Source: Diphasiastrum complanatum (lineage: Eukaryota; Streptophyta; Lycopodiopsida; Lycopodiales; Lycopodiaceae). Taken from it: a stretch of 64,000 nucleotides of DNA. The notes under the pieces were generated by a model. That model ran no database searches. It saw only the letters and a list, made by a program, of their open reading frames with translations, and was not told where the DNA came from. The position numbers and the translations under genes were made by a program. Every line of letters begins with the position of its first letter. Position 1 is the first letter of the stretch. The stretch covers positions 16,343 to 80,342 of the forward strand of contig MU832265.1 in the NCBI GenBank assembly GCA_029204225.1, read 5' to 3'. This document shows positions 1 through 11,172 of the stretch, in pieces.

Positions 1-114
1 ATATGCATCACGCTCAAGGGTGGTCGCATCTAATTCACCTTGGAGACGTGTGCGATCTTGTTCTGCCATCTGTAATTGACCCTGTAGCAGCTGCACTTGT
101 TGCAAGACCAAACT
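1..114 (-). pseudogene. coiled-coil protein fragment, cut by the window edge
   Basis: Read on the - strand this stretch is open to the window edge and gives a clear heptad-like pattern rich in Leu, Gln, Glu and Arg, for example LLQGQLQMAEQDRTRLQGEL. Nothing else in it is recognisable. It resembles in style the coiled-coil parts of the proteins at 42991-46093 (-) and 48810-50040 (+), so it may be a third copy of that family. It stops close to where a copia zinc knuckle starts on the + strand (119), so the two elements appear to abut there. The frame stays open to an ATG at 150, overlapping the knuckle, which leaves the junction uncertain. The whole + strand frame is also open, so part of the pattern could be chance. 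Confidence 0.4.
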
Positions 115-118
115 CTTT

Positions 119-3100
119 TGCAGATATTGCAAAAGATCAAACCATGACATTAAGGATTGTCGCATCCTCAAGCACAATGAAACGAGGAAGAAAAAGCAGC
201 AGCACCAAGACGGAGGTTTTGACGCTGTCAAAGATTCCCAAGAGGATGACAAGGTGCTGATGGTACAAGACCAACCAAGTAGAGATGCCTGTCAATGTAT
301 CTTGATTCAGGTGCTTCACAACACATGACACCATGTAAGAACCTTTTCTCTACTCTCACAACAATGGACTCAAAGTACATTTTCTTTGGCAACTCAAGCT
401 CCCACAAAGTCGAAGGCCAAGGCATTGTCCCCGACTCCAGTTCCTTGACGGCATCACTAGACAACTAAATGATGTACTTTACGTACCCAGATTAACAAAT
501 AATTTATTATCTATTAGCAAGATCACTGATCAAGGCTATAGAGCTTTGTTTACTGTTAGCTGATGTACTATTTTTGATAGGAACTCCAATAAAATCCTCT
601 TTGCACACAGAGAAGGAAAATTTATACATCCTGAGTCACGATTATGCACTTTCTGTGAGTAATTCTGATGCTCATGTTTGGCATCAAAGACTAGGTCACT
701 TAAACATGCATTCAATCTTGTACATGCATCATAACAAAATGGTCAAGGATATGAATATCAATGTTGTTTCCAAATCTAATCAGACTATTTGTAAAAATTG
801 TCTACTAGGGAAACAACCTAGAACAAAATTTCCAAGAGGACAAGCCAGGAGAGCGAAGTCCATTCTGTCTCTGATTCATAGTGACTTATGAGGTCCCATG
901 AGCGAACCTCCTTGGGTCAAGCTCTATATTTTATCACATTCATTGATGACTAGTCTCAGTTCACCAGAATTATGGTCATAAAGAACAAGTCAGAAGCATC
1001 CAATTGCTTCAAAGAATTCAAGCAATATGTTGAGAATCAGACTGGTCAGAGAATCAAGGCCCCGCGGTCTGGTTTAGGGAGAGAGTATTTATCAATTGAC
1101 TCTAGCGGACTACCTATCATCATGTGGCATGCACCATCAGTTCACAGCCAGCTACACTCCATAGCAAAATGGTGGAGCTGAGTGAAAGAACCAAACACTA
1201 TTGGAAGCTGCACGATCCATGACTGTTACCGCTCAATTACCCAAGAATTTTTGGGTTGAAGCATTTTCTATAGCTTGCTATTTGCAAAATTATTCCAACA
1301 CGAAGACAATCGACTCCAAGACACCCTTTGAAGTCTACTACGGCTAAAAACCAAGTCTGAAACATTTACGTATATTCGGATGTCTCTGTTATGCTCAAAT
1401 TCTGTTTAATCTGAGGAAGAATCTAGACCCAGTAAGCTGTAAGTGCATCTTTATCGGCTATTCAATGTCACACAAGGCTTATCACGTTTATGATATTGAG
1501 ATAGGTCAGATTTCAGTCAGCCGCAACATTGTCTTTCTTGAAGACAAATTCCATGATTTTAAGCAGAAGCAGCCAATGAAGGAGTCTATCAGAGCCGATC
1601 CATTCTCCATCGATAGACATTGACCTACAAATGTTCCAATGCAAGAGTTTGTCTCAACAGCTCCAGTCATCATCGATGGGCCTAGACCCACGACTGTTCA
1701 ACCACAAGTTGAAGCTATCCCAGTCATTCACCCAGGAGAAACATCCACTCAAGCACCTGTAGTTAGAAGGTCTACGAGACAACGAAAGCAACCTGATCGT
1801 TTTACCCCTCAAGCATTCATCAGTCATGATGAACCTGCCACTGTTGCAGAAGCACTATCAATGCCCAATGCAGATGAATGGAAAGCTGCCATGGATGCTG
1901 AGTACCATTCCTTGATGAAGAACAAGACCTGGAGTCTTGTCAATCCTCTTGCAGGTATAAAACCTATTGACTCTAAATGGATCTTCAAGCTAAAGCATTA
2001 TCCAAATGGAAAGCTCAACTAGTGGTTAAAGGATTTGAGCAAGTTTATGAAATAGATTACACTAACACCTTCAGTCCAGTGGTAAAGCATCAGTCTATTC
2101 GCACCTTGCTGGCTATAGCTGTTACTGAGGATCTGGACATTCACCAAATGGACGTCCAGACAACATTCCTTCACGGATATATACAAGAAGACATATTCAT
2201 TTATCAGCCAAAAGGTTACGTCCTTCAAGGCCAACAACATTTGGTATGTAAATTGCACAAACATTGTATGGCCTCAAGCAAGCTCCCCGAGCTTGGTATG
2301 AAAGAATCACCACTTCTTGCTGCAGCATAATTTCACTTCTTGCTCTGGAGACTCTAATGTGTATCTCAAACGAAAGGATTCAAGCTATGTTATAATAGCA
2401 TTATACGTCAATCATTCCTTAATTATCAGAAATTCAAATCAGTTATTACAGGAAATCAAATCTCTGTTTTCATCAGAATTTGAGATGACTGATTTAGGCC
2501 CAGTTCATTACCTTCTTAGTATGGGGATCAACAGAGATCACGCAAGCAGAAGGATCACTATAAGCCAAGAGTCCTATATAACCAATGTGCTTCACAGATA
2601 TGGCATGGAGGACTGCAAATCGATAGACACACCCATGGATCTAGGATCCAAGCTATCCCAGAACTCAAGCAGATCAGCAAGAAATGTGCAGGTATCCTCA
2701 TCAATCTGTCATAGGATCTATAATGTATTCTATGGTCTGCACACGACCTGATCTAGCATATGCAGTGAGCACATTATCTCAGTATATGTCCAATTCAGGC
2801 CTACAACATTGGAAGGCTCTACAAAGAGTACTGAAGTACATTCAAGCTACGAAGCACTATGCTTTGAGCTATAATGGTAATACAGAAGTTGCACTCATTT
2901 TAGTCACCTATTCAGATTTAGATTGGGCAAGAGATGTGGATACCAGATAATCCACATCAGGTTAAGTTTGTTTCCTTGTAGGAGGACCCATTTCATGGAA
3001 CAACTGAATGCAGAAATGCATTTCGTTGTCCTCTACAAAATCCGAATATGTTGCAGCTACATCAGCAGTGAAGGAGATAATTTGGCTCAGAAGGCTACTA

Positions 3101-3376
3101 CAGGATCTGCAATTCCCACAGATTGGTCCAACCATACTCCAATTCGATAATCAGAGCTGCATAGTCCTATCTCTGAACCCACGAGCTCATAATATAACTA
3201 AGCATATAGAAGTTCAGTTCCATTTTCTTAGAGAGAAAGTTCAGAATAAAGATGTTGTACTAAGTTACTATCATACAGACAGTATGTTGGCTGGTATTTT
3301 GACAAAGCCATTGTCTAGAGATAAACATTCTACTTTAGTAGATATGATAAATCTCAATTACAGTTCAAATTCGTAG
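119..3376 (+). pseudogene. Ty1-copia gag-pol remnant (copia-1)
   Basis: A decayed Ty1-copia polyprotein spread over at least three frames. Order of parts: gag zinc knuckle CX2CX4HX4C at 119-160 (CRYCKRSNHDIKDC); protease with the active-site motif DSGA at 304-315 (YLDSGASQHMT); GAG-pre-integrase and integrase HHCC region around 574-890 (WHQRLGH, CKNCLLGKQ); integrase C-terminal part to about 1620; reverse transcriptase from about 1850 to 2750; RNase H to 3376. The order protease-integrase-RT-RNase H is the copia order. There are many stops and frameshifts (for example at 888, 2020, 2330 and 2950). The RT catalytic box, normally YVDD, reads YVNH at 2404-2415, so both catalytic Asp are lost. 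The element cannot be autonomous. The 5' LTR lies outside the window or is gone. Confidence 0.92.
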
Positions 3377-3386
3377 CAATAAGCTT

Positions 3387-3395
3387 AAGGGGGAG
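3387..3395 (+). other. polypurine tract of copia-1
   Basis: AAGGGGGAG directly before the TG that opens the 3' LTR and just after the stop of the RNase H frame. This is where a plus-strand primer is expected. Confidence 0.8.
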
Positions 3396-4528
3396 TGTTG
3401 GAATTTAATCTAACTCCTACTCTTCCTAACTGCCCTCCTTCTCTCAAATTTACTCTCTCAGATGAAACATGTAGAAAATGAACTATTTTTCAACAGTCTG
3501 CATATTTGAACTGTTTGTTGCAACAGTCTGTATTTTTCTTCGCAATTTTTGACAGGCGAAAAACACAACACCCGACATTGTCGCCTTTCCACCTTCGGGC
3601 CATGCTGAGCAACTAAGTGTTTTACGACACTTGTGCTAACTCGGTTCTTTGGCCATTTTAGACACTTCCAGAAATGTGACACTGCTTCGCATAAAATGCA
3701 AAAAATGCGACACTGCATTTTTACATGCAATTCCTGACAGGCGACAAAAGCAAAAAATGTGACATTGCATTTTTACATGCAATTCCCGATAGACGACAAA
3801 AGCGAAAAATGTGACACTGCATTTTTACACCGAATTCCACACAGGCAAAAAATGCAACACTACAGTTTTACACGAAATCCCACACAGGCGAAAAATACGA
3901 CACTCTGCAAAAATACACAGGACTCCAAGTACAGACTGTCTACATCTTCACGTTCCAGTAATAACTGTTCTAATTAGTCAGTTAATCAGTTGTTAAGCGA
4001 TCTTGTAAATGCAAAGATAGAATAATACAAGATCTTCCAGTTGCTATATATATATATATATGTAAATGAGTGATTGAAGAGCAGATGCATGTGGATACTC
4101 CAACAAAGATCAAACGACCAGAACAAGTCTTCTAGTAGCTGACTCCTCAGAGTTAGTGATTATATATATAGAGAGAAATATTCAGAACTTTAGCAATTGA
4201 TTTGAGTCTGTAAGTAGGATCACGCACTTATTAGTGCAAATGTATTGTGATCTGATTGTTGTGTTACAACATTATTATACGGATTCGCTACTGTTCTACA
4301 TCTTTGTATTCTTGTTGAATGAAATTAACTCTCACTCCTCTTACGCAAACATCATTGTAAGAAAATGTATGGTTGTCTCTGATGTCTTTAACTGCAATCT
4401 AAGACTCCTACGCTGATAATTTTATTCAACACAAAAGAACAGCTCACAATATTTGTTCTCTAAGGAATTTGAGGTCCTTTAATACGAAATTTGTTTTTTA
4501 TCAGTTGGCATCAACATCTAAGCCAACA
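3396..4528 (+). mobile_element. 3' LTR of copia-1
   Basis: Starts TGTTGG right after the polypurine tract. The best end is CCAACA at 4528, which makes a 6 bp perfect inverted terminus; CAACA at 4516 is an alternative. A TATATATA run at about 4044-4060 is a candidate LTR promoter. The interior contains short repeated segments of the type gcgaaaaatgcgacactgc between about 3540 and 3900. Similar segments occur in the LTR at 40692 and in 59150-59450, so these LTRs are related. No 5' LTR is available for comparison. Confidence 0.7.
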
Positions 4529-7136
4529 CTCAGGTAGTGAGATCATGGGGAAGCCTCGAGAGAGTCACTCAGAGCCATATACCTCAGTACGATCAAGGAG
4601 ATAGTGGTCCTGGGATCCCATGAGCAGCGAAGCTTGCGTTGGCATGGTGTCGGGTGGCACATAGCCAAGGAGAGCAAGCATATGCTAGAATCCAGGTGGA
4701 ACAGGTGTTGCTTTGGAGTTCGGCTTGTCTAGCAGGATGGTGACCAGAATCGGAGACATTAGGTGAGCATTGTATGTTGATGATGAGTCCATTGGGGTGG
4801 CACTCAAGAAGATGCTACAGTTGCTCAGGTATGACATGTCATTTGATGTATGGATGATGATCTTCAGCTGGTGCAACATGTGGTGACCTAGGAACGGGTC
4901 ATGCCTATAGGTGGCATGGAGTGTATTACAGAGTGATGCAGATCCAACATGTCCATGGTTGTGAGCTAGCAGGGATGGAGATGGTTGCTCAAGGAGTGAC
5001 AGCCAATACGAGCGATCAGGTGAGCTCCATGGTTATATGCACAATGATCTCCAGGTTGGCGTCACATGTTATTTCTATCCATCATCTTTTGGTAAGCAGG
5101 ATGGTTAGATTCAATTGGAGTCTAGTTGCACTATAGGTGGACAGATTCTTGGGGAGCTATTAGCGGGTAATGGATACTTGGTGATCAGATGGTACAAGGT
5201 ACAAGGTTCTGGAGCTATTCTACTTGATATGCTATGGATCATGGGTGAGTTGTTCATCACGATAGTGGATCTAGTTTGCATTTGCTTTGGTTTGGATTGA
5301 CATGATGGATGTGTTGGTGAGATAGGCTCCTTGGTGGGAGGCCTATATACTAGTCAAATCAGAGTTGGCAACATCAAGCATGGGAAGTTGAGCCCCTACA
5401 TGGGATGTAGGAGAGGAATCATCATCAGTATTTTTGGGAGATGGGCAAGCTACTCAGATATAGCCTATGGTGAGGTTTGTGCACATTCATTCATTGAGTC
5501 CTTGGTAGACTCTTGTGCTTGGAGCATGGGAAATGGATGAGAATTAGCTTTCAGGACTTATTGGATAGTTGGATATTCTTGGACATGAGGGCATCTTGTT
5601 ACAGGTGTGGGCCATGGTTGGAGACCTGATTTGGTGACTAGTGGTGTAGCAGCGGATGTGACAAGTGGCACAGGTGTTGGTATGACAGGATACCACTTAT
5701 GGGCAGGCCTTGGTTATGTATTTGACGCTTTATCATTCGTGTTGGTTTGCATGAGTGTGTGTGGGCTTGCATGTTACCTTGTCACGGGAGGCTAGATCTG
5801 ATTCGGAGTTGTATGTGGTTGTGCATTTGCTACGTTAGAAATAAAGTAATCATTTGATGCTCTTTGACTTGTCATATGTCTACTAGCTGTTTATCCGGTG
5901 AGGGTATAGTCTTATGGTGGCAGTAAGATTTCCTCAGGTTGAGTCTCAGTCGCTCATTTATGTCAGCTTTATAGGTTTGTGCTTGTAAGTGCCTGATAGG
6001 ATGTCAGCCTAGCTAGATGGAGGATGTAAGTCTCATGGTGGCAGTGGGATTTCCTCAGTTTGAGCCATGTCGCTCATGTGGTCCACTTGTGTTCAAGTTG
6101 GATTGGAGACGAGTCAGTTGGTCGAGAGTATGGTAGACTCTCTGTATGAGCATTGTGTCTACATTATACTTTGTGAGTCAAACCTGGTGGTTTGTTGGTA
6201 TGCTTGAGTGTGAGTCAAGTATAGGGTAGTTGTGATATGCATAACATCTTTTGGACACTCCAGACGCTGCTGCAATATATTTTCTTTATCCCTATCACAT
6301 TTGAGCTTAAAAAAGAGAGTTAGAAATCAGGCTATGATCTGATTCATTAGTATAAGCTCTAAATGTGATGATGTAATTATTGTACAATTTATTTGGTTTA
6401 CAATATATGATTGTGGTTCGCCAGTCTCCTCGTGTGAGTATGGCTAAGTCACCTTGAATTTGGCCCCGTTTTGATCAACTTTCATTAAAAATTTGCCCCA
6501 AAAGAGAGGTGTGTGTGATAGTTCCCCTCCACTTATAAAATCATTTGATCAGACTTAGAGTAGAGTTCTTCGGACAAAAAGCCTTTCCAACACTTTGCTT
6601 TCCATTTGCTAGGATTATGGCTCGATCCAACTTGTTGCCAATCTTTGAAGAGGATCCTAGTCTTTCGCCTTTGAGGAAAAAACCCAACTGATACTGGATA
6701 TCACCCATGCTCAATGAGTTTCAGTTCCGAAGGTGGCCGTCCCAAAATGAAGACCAACTGCTCCATAGAAGATCTCCCCTGAAATTGCCCTTTCCAACTT
6801 TTGACTTTCTACTTGCGTTTGGTGGGCGTTCTCGCAAATGAAACTAACCCAAGAAATAGGCTAGCCATCCATCCTTTGCAAACATTGAGTCGTTTCGTTG
6901 CCGTTCACGTGCGAGTACTTGAACTGCAAATCCGCCCCACAGATTCTGTAGTCCTCTTTGGTTGATGGTATTAGCCTTCAAAAGAAAGGTTCCTTCTCAA
7001 GCCATCAGCTCCTTGTATCGCAAGCAATCATGCAAACCAGACAAAGCACGAGTACTAAGACTCACCACGAATACATACAAGTAAGACACTCAGGCAGGTT
7101 TACTAACAAGTAACAAAGACAAGGTCCCCCTTTGAG
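4529..7136. other. gene-free stretch with a local duplication
   Basis: No reading frame here resembles a known protein. The left part (4530-6300) is G/T-rich on the + strand. A segment of about 52 bp containing atggtggcagtRRgatttcc occurs twice, at 5909-5959 and 6030-6081. From about 6300 to 7136 the DNA is ordinary with no recognisable structure. Confidence 0.5.
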
Positions 7137-7218
7137 ATGGTCCTGCCAACAGACCTTTGCCTGGCCGCGCCCATACAAATCGATCACAGAATCAACCCAC
7201 ATAGGACACCCCTCCAAC

Positions 7219-7800
7219 TATTTGTGCTTTCACCATTAAGCAGCACATTGCCTCAGTCACGCCCCACCACTTTTTGGTCGATAGCCCTTATAGCTAAACG
7301 ATCGGCAACTATCCTTGAATATACCACACCCGTGGACGCACTCGTGCTTTCACCGTTAGGCAACACATTGCCTCAGTAACGCCCCCACCAAATCTAGTCG
7401 ATAGCCCTTATAGCTAAACGAACGGCAGCATACCCCCCCAATCGTGGACGCACCCATGCTTTCACCGTTAGGCAGCACATTGCCTCAGTAACGCCCCCAC
7501 CAAATTTGGTCGATAGCCCTTATAGCTAAACGAATGGCAGCTATCCTTGAATATACCGCCCCCGTGGACGCACCCGTGCTTTCACAGTTAGGCAGCACAT
7601 TGCCTCAGTAACGCCCCCACCAAATTTAGTAGATAGCCCTTATAGCTAAACGATCGGCAGCATACCACCCAAATCGTGGACGCACCCGTGCTTTCACCGT
7701 TAGGCAGCACATTGCCTTAGTAACGCCCCCATCAAATTTGGTACATAGCCCTTATAGATAAACGAACGGTGGCTACTGCGAATATGTCACCCCGCACCCC
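7219..7800. repeat. tandem array of 112-120 bp units
   Basis: About five units in direct orientation. Unit starts (cgtggacgcac) are at 7331, 7443, 7563 and 7675; a more diverged unit precedes them from about 7219. Unit length alternates 112, 120, 112. Each unit carries gtgctttcaccgttaggca, cattgcctcagtaacgcccc and atagcccttatagctaaacg. The alternating length suggests a higher-order dimer. Degraded partial units continue to about 8020 (gtgcttacac with gggcagcac). Confidence 0.85.
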
Positions 7801-8071
7801 ACAAGGCACAGACCGTGCTTACACCAACCTAATGGCAGCACATTGCCTCATCTGTCCTACGTGCAGACGGCGCCAGGCCTGAACCGCGGAAACTGACCGT
7901 GCTTACACCTCAAGGGCAGCACTTTGACTCATCAAGCCCCCGTCCTGCCAACCACCCTGACCGTGGACGCACCCGTGCTTACACTGTGGGCAGCACCTTG
8001 CACAACAGTTGTCTTGATGAACCCCAAACCGTGGCCATTTCCGTGAGATCCGCATAGCTGACCGGCCAGTC
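7801..8071. repeat. degenerate continuation of the 112-120 bp array
   Basis: Shorter, irregular copies of the motifs ccgtgcttacac and ggcagcac at about 7813, 7897 and 7961, running into the primer site at 8072. This places the array inside the internal region of the - strand LTR element to its right. Confidence 0.55.
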
Positions 8072-8084
8072 GGCTCTGATACCA
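8072..8084 (-). other. primer binding site (initiator Met tRNA type)
   Basis: On the - strand this reads TGGTATCAGAGCC, the usual primer site of plant copia elements, two bases after the CA end of the LTR at 8087-8728. Confidence 0.85.
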
Positions 8085-8086
8085 CA

Positions 8087-8728
8087 TGTAGCGCAGGCAT
8101 CCCAAAGGCAACTGGGAACCACGACTTAGCTTCCCAGCCTTCAACTCTTGCCATCGAAACCCACTTGACATACAAGTAGCCAACTCGCCAACAACGATCA
8201 GACTTTACCAACTTGAAGTTCCGAAAACCAACATTGAGATCCAACCTGGCGCCATGCCAGATCGGTTGTCCCAATGAGGGTGACTTCCCTCCAAGCAAGC
8301 CGCCCGACATACATCAAACTTAACCAACTCGAAGCTTCGTTACAAACGAGTAACATCCATTCCAAGCAAGCGGTCTGACTTTTATCAGACTTAACCAACT
8401 GAAAGCTTCGTCACGAGCGCTGGAAGCCAACCTGGCGCAATGCCAGACTGGATAGCCATAAACAGGTAACTTCCACCCAAGCAAGCCATCCAACTCAGCC
8501 GACAAGTTAGAGCCCATTCCGCAAGAGCTTAACCCATTCACGTTCATGCAAGGAACACTCAGAACCACAAGCCGCGACAGATATGGAAACAACCAGTTCC
8601 TGGACCAAATGGTCCCGACAGCATACCGCTGGCGCCACAGTCCGAATGGTCCCGACGGCATACCGCTGGCATCCCGGGATACGACCCTCAACTATGTGCC
8701 AACTTAAAAATTTTGAAGCGGCCTTACA
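8087..8728 (-). mobile_element. 642 bp LTR, copy 1
   Basis: On the - strand it starts TGTAAGG (8728) and ends CTACA (8087), followed by a primer site. A second LTR of the same length with the same ends is at 9359-10000. The two are very similar along their whole length by eye. A primer site after each shows both are placed like 5' LTRs, so the arrangement is head-to-tail and not one simple element. Confidence 0.85.
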
Positions 8729-9343
8729 ACTGGTGCTTTTACCGAACACTGAAACCCAGAAGGTAATCAGAGTCAGTTTGAGGAAAATCCCACTTTATTG
8801 ATAAATCTGAGAAGGTTACATTTCAAGTGTGTGACCGACCCTAGTCTCCGGGGCGCTAGCATGCCAAGGCGAGAGCCATGACAACATTCCAACAAAGGAG
8901 GCTGAGACTTGGTTGGAGCTCGCCCTGAGTCGCAACCCGCACTCCCCTATAGTATTAGTGTGATTCGGCACCCCCCCCCCCTCATACCAAGCACTCTACC
9001 CAAGCTGGTAAAGCACATTTTTCTCTCTCTAGGATTTTCTCTTTCTAGAAAGTCATTTTATCTCTCTAGATTTTTATTGATCCCCAGGCTTCCTTTAATC
9101 ATGCCTAGATCGTGTGAGGTGACTGCACATCGATCTGAGCTCTCTGGACTCCGCTAGAACCGATCAAAGATTTTCAGCCATAGGAACTTGGCGCTGGCTG
9201 GATTCTGGTCACAGTGGCGCCGAGAGCAACAGGGGCGCTGCTGGCGCCGGGGACATAGCTGGCGCCAGTGGCGCCGGAAGTAAAGCTTGTAAAGGTAGCT
9301 TTACAACAATTTCCATGAGATCCGCATAGCTGACCGGCGAGTC
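8729..9343 (-). mobile_element. short non-coding internal region between two LTRs
   Basis: About 615 bp between the LTRs, with no gag or pol coding. It includes a run of C at about 8969-8980 and GC-rich ggcgcc repeats around 9185-9285. With LTRs of 642 bp and so little inside, this looks like a small non-autonomous element or a recombination product. Confidence 0.6.
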
Positions 9344-9356
9344 GGCTCTGATACCA
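9344..9356 (-). other. primer binding site (initiator Met tRNA type)
   Basis: TGGTATCAGAGCC on the - strand, two bases after the end of the LTR at 9359-10000. Identical to the site at 8072-8084. Confidence 0.85.
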
Positions 9357-9358
9357 CA

Positions 9359-10000
9359 TGTAGCGCAGGCATCCCAAAGGGAGCCGGGAACCACGACTTA
9401 GCTTCCCAGCCTTCAACTCTTGCCATCCAAACCCACTTGACATACAAGCAGCCAACTCGCCAACAACGATCAAACTTAACTAACTTGAAGTTCTGAAAAC
9501 CAACATTGAGATCCAACCTGGCGCCATGCCAGATCGGGGGTCCCGATGTGGGTGACTTCCCTCCAAGCAAGCCGCCCGACATACATCAAACTTAATCAAC
9601 TCGAAGCTTCGTTACAAACGAGTAACATCCATTCCAAGCAAGCGGTCTGACTTACATCAGACTTAACCAACTGAAAGCTTCGTCACGAGTGCTGGAAGCC
9701 AACCTGGCGCCACGCCAAACTCGACAGCCATAAACAAGTAACTTCCACCCAAGCAAGCCATCCAACTCAGCCGACAGGTTAGAGCCTGTTCCCCAAGAGA
9801 TTAACTCATTCACGTTCATGCAAGGAACACTGAGAACCACAAGCCGCGACAGATATGGAGACAACCAGTTCCTGGACCAAATGGTCCCGACAGCATACCG
9901 CTGGCACCACGGACCGAATGGTCTCGACGACATACCGCTGGCGTCCCGGGATACGACCCTCAGCTATGTGCCAACTTAAAAATTTTGAAGTGGCCTTACA
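9359..10000 (-). mobile_element. 642 bp LTR, copy 2
   Basis: Same ends (TGTAAGG ... CTACA on the - strand) and same length as 8087-8728, followed by its own primer site. Upstream on the - strand a purine-rich ttttggaggt directly precedes the TG. Confidence 0.85.
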
Positions 10001-10115
10001 ACCTCCAAAACTCGCTTAGAAATCAATGCTTGGAGCAAGCAAAACTTGCTATCTTGGTAATGTGAATTGAATTCAACTTTGCCTCTGGTTTTAGACACCT
10101 AAACACCTTGCATCT

Positions 10116-10245
10116 AACCCAATCTTCCATGCAAGATCTAAGCACATTGAGATATGCCATCACTTTGTGAGAGAAATGGTGCAAGCCAAGGAGATTGCTT
10201 TGGAGCATGTTCCAAGCAATGAATGTGTAGCTGATCTACTTAATG
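10116..10245 (+). pseudogene. copia RNase H C-terminal fragment
   Basis: Frame with RSKHIEI, HHFVREMVQ, IALEHVPSN and VADLL, which is the conserved end of copia RNase H. The usual downstream residues (TKPL or TKAL) are replaced. Only this tail remains; everything before 10116 belongs to the neighbouring LTR region. The open frame continues to 10412 through the left arm of the inverted repeat, with no further match. Confidence 0.85.
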
Positions 10246-10280
10246 TAAAAATTATAGCAAATAAGGATCCTAAAACACTT

Positions 10281-10554
10281 GAAATGATGAGGGAAACAAT
10301 AGATTATGATTTCATAAGATTAGCACAAGTTGAACCATCAAAATCCATCAAAAATCTATGCTTGAACCTCACTAAATGGCCCAAATCCTTGAAGAAGGCT
10401 TCACACGTGTGAAAGTACGGCCTCCCACAGTCTGAGTACTGTACACCAGACCTACATTCAATCCTATAATCATTAGTAATCACAAGTACTCAAACAATTA
10501 TGAACATAGAGAGCAATTGCACCATTATGAGAGAAAAAACATGAAATTGCTTGA
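10281..10554. repeat. left arm of a 274 bp inverted repeat
   Basis: Nearly perfect inverted copy of 10899-11172. I found only a couple of mismatches by eye. Each arm contains the palindrome CACACGTGTG and the sequence gtctgagtactgtacacc. The arm begins just after a copia RNase H tail, so it is probably copia 3' or LTR sequence. The same palindrome with a following gtacgg also occurs near 48182 and, as cacatgtgtg, near 58688. Confidence 0.92.
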
Positions 10555-10898
10555 TTGATTTTGGTGAGATATCATCACCTATATATACATGATCCATCAC
10601 GGTTTTGGGCAGGTATGAGTAGCCCTAAACCTATCCCTAATGCTAATTTTGGTGGATCTTTCATCCCTACCAAGTTAGGGTTGGAATCTTGGAGATCCCT
10701 TAACAATGCAAAAATTACCAAAAATAGCTCCTATTTTTTCTCCCTTGTATCTAAGCATAATTTGGACTCATTCCAAAGGTTCTAACACTTAGGTCTACTT
10801 GAGAACATCCTTATGAATGGAATCGTATGCTATTTGGCACGTGTGACAAGCCACATCATGACCATCTAACTATTTACAAGTCATATGACCAAAACTAG
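10555..10898. other. 344 bp spacer of the inverted repeat
   Basis: Unique sequence between the two arms, with no recognisable gene. In RNA it would be the loop of a long hairpin. Confidence 0.7.
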
Positions 10899-11172
10899 TC
10901 AAGCTATTTCATGTTTTTTCTCTCATAATGGTGCAATTGCTCTCTATGTTCATAATTGTTTGAGTACTTGTGATTACTAATGATTATAGGATTGAATGTA
11001 GGTCTGGTGTACAGTACTCAGACTGTGGGAGGTCGTACTTTCACACGTGTGAAGCCTTCTTCAAGGATTTGGGCCATTTAGTGAGGTTCAAGCATAGATT
11101 TTTGATGGATTTTGATGGTTCAACTTGTGCTAATCTTATGAAATCATAATCTATTGTTTCCCTCATCATTTC
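10899..11172. repeat. right arm of the 274 bp inverted repeat
   Basis: Reverse complement of 10281-10554. On the - strand the open frame running through it has a different upstream sequence (11173-11274), so the inverted copy was joined to new DNA at 11172. Confidence 0.92.

Noticed and set aside
3396-4528. Open frames of 60-90 codons in the copia LTR
   Set aside because: They lie wholly in LTR repeats, lack any domain and overlap on opposite strands.
4685-4879. Possible copia RT fragment on the - strand
   Set aside because: No RT motif in the right order could be found; the resemblance is only to short words.
10555-10785. 76-codon frame in the spacer of the inverted repeat
   Set aside because: No domain, no codon bias, and it begins inside the loop boundary. 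It is probably chance.
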